Part shown: piece by piece, positions 6,680 to 9,442 of the stretch
Layout of the letters: the number at the start of each line of letters is the position of its first letter
How positions within the stretch are numbered: position 1 is the first letter of the stretch
Assembly (NCBI GenBank): GCA_002493395.1
Contig: DKYS01000115.1
Coordinates: 1-9,442, forward strand
Direction: 5' to 3'
Source: Turicibacter sp. UBA7094
Lineage (GTDB): Bacteria > Bacillota_I > Bacilli_A > MOL361 > Turicibacteraceae
DNA: 9,442 nucleotides
The notes under the pieces: model-generated
Databases searched by the model: none
What the model was told of the DNA's origin: nothing
The model's input: only the letters and a program-made list of their open reading frames with translations
Translations under genes and position numbers: made by a program

Positions 6680-7593
6680 TGGTTGATATACTTTTATTCA
6701 TTATCTATACGCTAATTGGTTTAATTAGTCTTTCACTAGGAGCCTTCGCGTTAATGAATAAGACGCAAGAATCACGTGTAGGAACAGCAATGTTTTGGTT
6801 TATTTTAGGTATTATCTTCATTTTAGGAGATTATATTCCAGCTAATATTGTAGGGATTTTAATTATTATTATGGCTATTTTATCTGCTACAAAACAAGTT
6901 AAAATGGTGCATTTTGAAACAACGAGCGAAGCATTTAAAAAAGAGTCAGCACAAAAAATTGGAAATAAATTATTTATTCCAGCACTTGTTTTAGCTATTC
7001 TAGCCTTTGTGATTGCACAATTTACAGACTTGGGGGCCTACAATGCCATTGGGTTAAGTGGAATTGGGGCGCTAGTTGTGATTATGATGATTTCTAAATC
7101 ATCAATTAAAGAAGCTAATTTAGAATCGAACCGTTTATTAAGTCAAGTAGGACCAACTGCTATTTTACCGCAAATTTTAGCGGCTCTCGGAACTTTATTT
7201 ACAGTAGCGGGAGTGGGAGATGTCATTGCAAATGGTGTAAGCCAAGTCATTCCAACAGGAAATGTTTGGTTAGGTGTTACCGCTTATTGTGTGGGAATGG
7301 CACTATTTACGGCCGTGATGGGAAATGCTTTTGCCGCATTTTCAGTGATTACAGCAGGAATTGGTGTTCCTTTTGTGTTTAATTTAGGGGCTGATCCAGT
7401 GATTGCAGGGGCACTTGCATTAACTGCTGGATTTTGTGGAACACTATTAACGCCAATGGCAGCTAATTTTAACATTGTACCGGCGTCAATCCTCGATCTA
7501 AAAAATCAATACGGGGTGATTAAAACCCAAGCGCCAATCGCTATTATTATGTTAATTATTCATATTATTTTAATGCGATTTTTAGCTTTTTAG
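6679..7593 (+). CDS. DUF979 family membrane protein, putative 5-oxoproline transporter subunit
   Basis: This 304-residue protein is very hydrophobic, with about nine or ten likely membrane helices, including residues 3-24, 36-66, 95-113, 120-138, 197-222 and 284-303. A polar cytoplasmic-type stretch lies at about 70-93. The small-residue-rich motif GFCGTLLTPMAANFNIVPA (from residue 251) resembles re-entrant substrate-binding hairpins of anion transporters; this is an inference. Length and sequence fit DUF979, the constant partner of DUF969. The ribosome binding site AAAGGAGGG (6662-6670) lies inside the upstream gene and the ATG overlaps its stop. Both membrane proteins precede pcp in one transcription unit, which supports uptake or release of 5-oxoproline or a related compound. 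The direction of transport cannot be read from sequence. Confidence 0.85.
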   Translation: MVDILLFIIYTLIGLISLSLGAFALMNKTQESRVGTAMFWFILGIIFILGDYIPANIVGILIIIMAILSATKQVKMVHFETTSEAFKKESAQKIGNKLFIPALVLAILAFVIAQFTDLGAYNAIGLSGIGALVVIMMISKSSIKEANLESNRLLSQVGPTAILPQILAALGTLFTVAGVGDVIANGVSQVIPTGNVWLGVTAYCVGMALFTAVMGNAFAAFSVITAGIGVPFVFNLGADPVIAGALALTAGFCGTLLTPMAANFNIVPASILDLKNQYGVIKTQAPIAIIMLIIHIILMRFLAF

Positions 7594-7622
7594 GAGTTTT
7601 AATGTAGAAGGAGTGGTTTTTT

Positions 7623-8267
7623 ATGAAAAAAATTTTAGTCACAGGTTTTAATCCATTCGGGGGTGAATCGATTAACCCAGCAACCGAATCAGTTAAACAA
7701 TTACCCGATGAAATTTTAGGTGTAAAAATTATTAAACGTGAGATTCCAACTGTTTTTGATCGAAGTATTGAAGTGTTATATGAATTATTAGATCAGGAGC
7801 AACCGGATGCTGTGATTTGTGTTGGTCAAGCAGGAGGACGCCCCAATATTACAGTTGAGCGTGTAGCTATTAATCAAGATGATGCACGAATTCCTGACAA
7901 TGAAGGAGCGCAACCTATTGATCGGACTATTGTTGAAGACGGGCCGGCAGCTTATTTTTCAACATTACCGATTAAGGCGATGGTGCGCGATATGAAAAAA
8001 GCGTTGATTCCAGCTGCTATTTCGAATACAGCAGGGACATTTGTTTGTAACCATATTATGTATGGAGCCTTACATTACGGTGCAACGAAACAACCTAATT
8101 TAAAAGCAGGTTTTGTGCATATTCCATATTTACCGATGCAAACGGTTGATAAACCAACGATGCCGTCGATGTCACAGGATGAAATTGTGAAAGGATTGAC
8201 GGAACTGATTAAAACAGTTGTGAATGTTGAAGAAGATGTAAAAGAAACAGGTGGAGCGGTATGCTAG
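7623..8267 (+). CDS. pcp: Pyrrolidone-carboxylate peptidase (pyroglutamyl peptidase I)
   Basis: Pcp is a cytoplasmic cysteine peptidase of family C15 that removes N-terminal pyroglutamate (5-oxoproline) from peptides. The 214-residue product has the usual family length (about 215). It shows the N-terminal signature VTGFNPFGGESINPA (6-20), the catalytic glutamate E79 in ITVERVAIN, the nucleophile C142 in SNTAGTFVCNH and the catalytic H166 in GFVHIPYLP. All three are present, so the enzyme should be active. ATG 7623 is nine bases after AGAAGGAG (7606-7613). Only 29 bases separate it from the DUF979 gene, with no terminator, so it belongs to the same operon. Its end overlaps the next gene by seven bases. 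The product 5-oxoproline is the presumed substrate of the transporter encoded just upstream. Confidence 0.95.
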   Translation: MKKILVTGFNPFGGESINPATESVKQLPDEILGVKIIKREIPTVFDRSIEVLYELLDQEQPDAVICVGQAGGRPNITVERVAINQDDARIPDNEGAQPIDRTIVEDGPAAYFSTLPIKAMVRDMKKALIPAAISNTAGTFVCNHIMYGALHYGATKQPNLKAGFVHIPYLPMQTVDKPTMPSMSQDEIVKGLTELIKTVVNVEEDVKETGGAVC

Positions 8268-8689
8268 CCAATCAGCACCAATTACCCCTCTTTGTTTATG
8301 GAACGCTGATGATCGGTGAACGAAACTATATTGATATTTTACATCAGAATGTAAGCCGGTATGAGTCGGCGACGGTCAAGGGAGATTTATATTATTACCG
8401 CAAGGAAGATTATCCAGCGTTAGTCAAGGGGGCCCATGAGGTACAGGGGCAACTATTTTATGTTCAAAATTTAGAGACGGTTCTTCCATCATTAGATGTG
8501 ATTGAAGGGTATTATGCTGAAGATGATCCGCGTAATATGTACGATAGAAAGATTGTTTCAGTTACGACAAAATCGGGTGAACAAAAACTAGCGTATACTT
8601 ATATGATTAATCCACGATTAGTGAAGAAACAGCAGAAAGAATTCACCTTAATGAATCCTAAATGTTGGAAAACTTTCCGTGGACGATAA
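8261..8689 (+). CDS. Gamma-glutamylcyclotransferase-like protein (AIG2/GGCT fold)
   Basis: This 142-residue protein has the cyclotransferase fold signature VYGTLMIGE (12-20), the loop YPALVKG (51-57) and the presumed general acid/base glutamate E82 in LDVIEGYY. These place it in the AIG2/GGCT/YtfP superfamily. Characterised members convert gamma-glutamyl amino acids or gamma-glutamylamines to 5-oxoproline plus the freed amine. The substrate here is not known, and many bacterial members are uncharacterised. Its ATG overlaps the pcp stop by seven bases, with AGGTGGAG (8249-8256) as ribosome binding site. Sharing an operon with Pcp and the DUF969/DUF979 pair makes a 5-oxoproline-forming role more likely. 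A strong terminator follows directly, making it the last gene of the operon. Confidence 0.8.
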   Translation: MLANQHQLPLFVYGTLMIGERNYIDILHQNVSRYESATVKGDLYYYRKEDYPALVKGAHEVQGQLFYVQNLETVLPSLDVIEGYYAEDDPRNMYDRKIVSVTTKSGEQKLAYTYMINPRLVKKQQKEFTLMNPKCWKTFRGR

Positions 8690-8691
8690 TG

Positions 8692-8733
8692 AAAAAGACA
8701 GTTAAGAATGCTTGATTCCTAACTGTCTTTTTG
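8692..8733 (+). terminator. Rho-independent terminator of the 5-oxoproline operon
   Basis: A 13-bp perfect stem pairs 8692-8704 (AAAAAGACAGTTA) with 8720-8732 (TAACTGTCTTTTT). Past one mismatch it extends by four more pairs (8706-8709 with 8715-8718) around the loop GCTTG. The T-run begins within the 3' arm. It starts two bases after the stop of the cyclotransferase-like gene. Confidence 0.9.
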
Positions 8734-8867
8734 TTATTGTGTGCAAACTTCCACGCTATAAATGTTGAAAAAAATAAGAAAATGTTGTATTTTATATAAA
8801 AGGTGTATTGGATTTTTTAAAGAGTAGAATGGATAGAGAATATTTTAATTAAAGGTGGAGATGTTTA

Positions 8868-9442
8868 ATGAAAAAGGGATATGATCCCTATTTTATCCTC
8901 CGAGTGGTGGATGAGATATGTGATCTTGCAGTGGTTTCGATTTTATGGATTATCGGATGTTTACCGATATTTACGATTGGTGCTTCCACTAAGTCATTGT
9001 TTTTTATTGGACAAAAAAAAGTTCGTAAAGAATCATGCAACTTAGTCGTTGATTTTATAGAGTGTTATAAAAAGAATTTTATGCGTTCTTTGTGGGTTAC
9101 ACTTTTTTTAATGGTTTTATGGTTCTTTAGTTTGACCTATTTGATTGCTTCTCATGGAATAATGGATGATGATTCCTGTCTCCCTTTTTTATTAATGGGA
9201 CTTGTTTTTTTTGAATGCACGCTAATCAGTACGTACCTCGTTTATATTTTAGCTAATTCTAAAGTTAGTCGGATGAAAATAATGAAGGATTCTTTTTTCT
9301 TGCCTCATATTCATTTTCTGTCGTCCTTAAAATTGTATGTGGTTATCATTTCTTTTTTTGTGCTGTTATATTATATTCCAGGATTGCTGATTATTTTACC
9401 AGGAGGGATTGCTATAATTGCGACTCGTTTAATTAATCAAGC
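8868..9442 (+). CDS. YesL-like DUF624 membrane protein, 3' end outside the window
   Basis: The frame starts at ATG 8868 and is open for 191 codons to the window edge. The ribosome binding site AAAGGTGGAG (8851-8860) is seven bases upstream; the ATG at 8861 is out of frame and stops after seven codons. The N-terminal region with LWIIGCLPIFTIGASTKSLFF (about residues 26-46), followed by a charged loop, is typical of DUF624/YesL proteins. Further helices lie at about 73-95, 105-127 and 155-188. YesL proteins are usually 200-220 residues, so only a small tail is missing. Many family members sit beside carbohydrate ABC transporters or sensor kinases, but their function is unknown. It is separated from the previous operon by a terminator and is probably transcribed on its own. 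No sharp promoter is seen; weak candidates are TTGAAA 8765-8770 with TATTTT 8788-8793. Confidence 0.75.
   Translation, partial: MKKGYDPYFILRVVDEICDLAVVSILWIIGCLPIFTIGASTKSLFFIGQKKVRKESCNLVVDFIECYKKNFMRSLWVTLFLMVLWFFSLTYLIASHGIMDDDSCLPFLLMGLVFFECTLISTYLVYILANSKVSRMKIMKDSFFLPHIHFLSSLKLYVVIISFFVLLYYIPGLLIILPGGIAIIATRLINQ

Noticed and set aside
7284..7475. 63-codon open frame on the minus strand
   Set aside because: It is antisense to the conserved C-terminal motif of the DUF979 gene. The alanine and proline-rich translation is an artefact of the opposite strand.
8733..8867. Possible small gene or RNA between the operon terminator and the DUF624 gene
   Set aside because: The stretch is AT-rich with no frame carrying both a ribosome binding site and useful length. 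I found no convincing stem-loop, only weak promoter-like hexamers.

Overview
The window is ordinary chromosomal DNA from a low-GC Gram-positive bacterium (Bacillota). The signs are AT-rich codon choice (TTA, AAA, ATT), strong AGGAGG ribosome binding sites, TTG and GTG starts, sigma-A-type promoters and U-tailed hairpin terminators. Family content (an AraR-like GntR/LacI hybrid, SbcCD, a DUF969/DUF979 pair, pyrrolidone-carboxylate peptidase and a YesL/DUF624 protein) fits Bacilli or Erysipelotrichia-like Bacillota. The genus cannot be fixed from the sequence alone.

Layout: (1) 1-168, the last 55 codons of a plus-strand membrane protein, facing a minus-strand AraR-like repressor (253-1344). The two share a bidirectional terminator at 209-240. 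(2) 1345-1576, a divergent regulatory gap with a clear plus-strand promoter. (3) 1577-5835, sbcD and sbcC with an ATGA overlap, encoding the SbcCD (Mre11/Rad50-type) DNA end-processing nuclease. A hairpin follows sbcC. (4) 5938-8732, a four-gene operon starting from an extended -10 promoter: a DUF969 membrane protein, a DUF979 membrane protein, pyroglutamyl peptidase (pcp) and a gamma-glutamylcyclotransferase-like protein, closed by a strong terminator. (5) 8868-9442, a YesL/DUF624 membrane protein running off the window end.

The most coherent biology is the four-gene operon. Pcp frees 5-oxoproline (pyroglutamate) from peptide N-termini. The cyclotransferase-fold protein would form 5-oxoproline from gamma-glutamyl compounds. 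The DUF969/DUF979 pair is a family already linked to 5-oxoproline transport. No 5-oxoprolinase gene (pxpABC) is present, so the cluster holds production and transport but not consumption. I saw no mobile element, CRISPR array, tRNA or rRNA, and no clear sign of a new defence or mobile system. The interest lies in the 5-oxoproline module, a corrected start for its first gene, and several small regulatory oddities.
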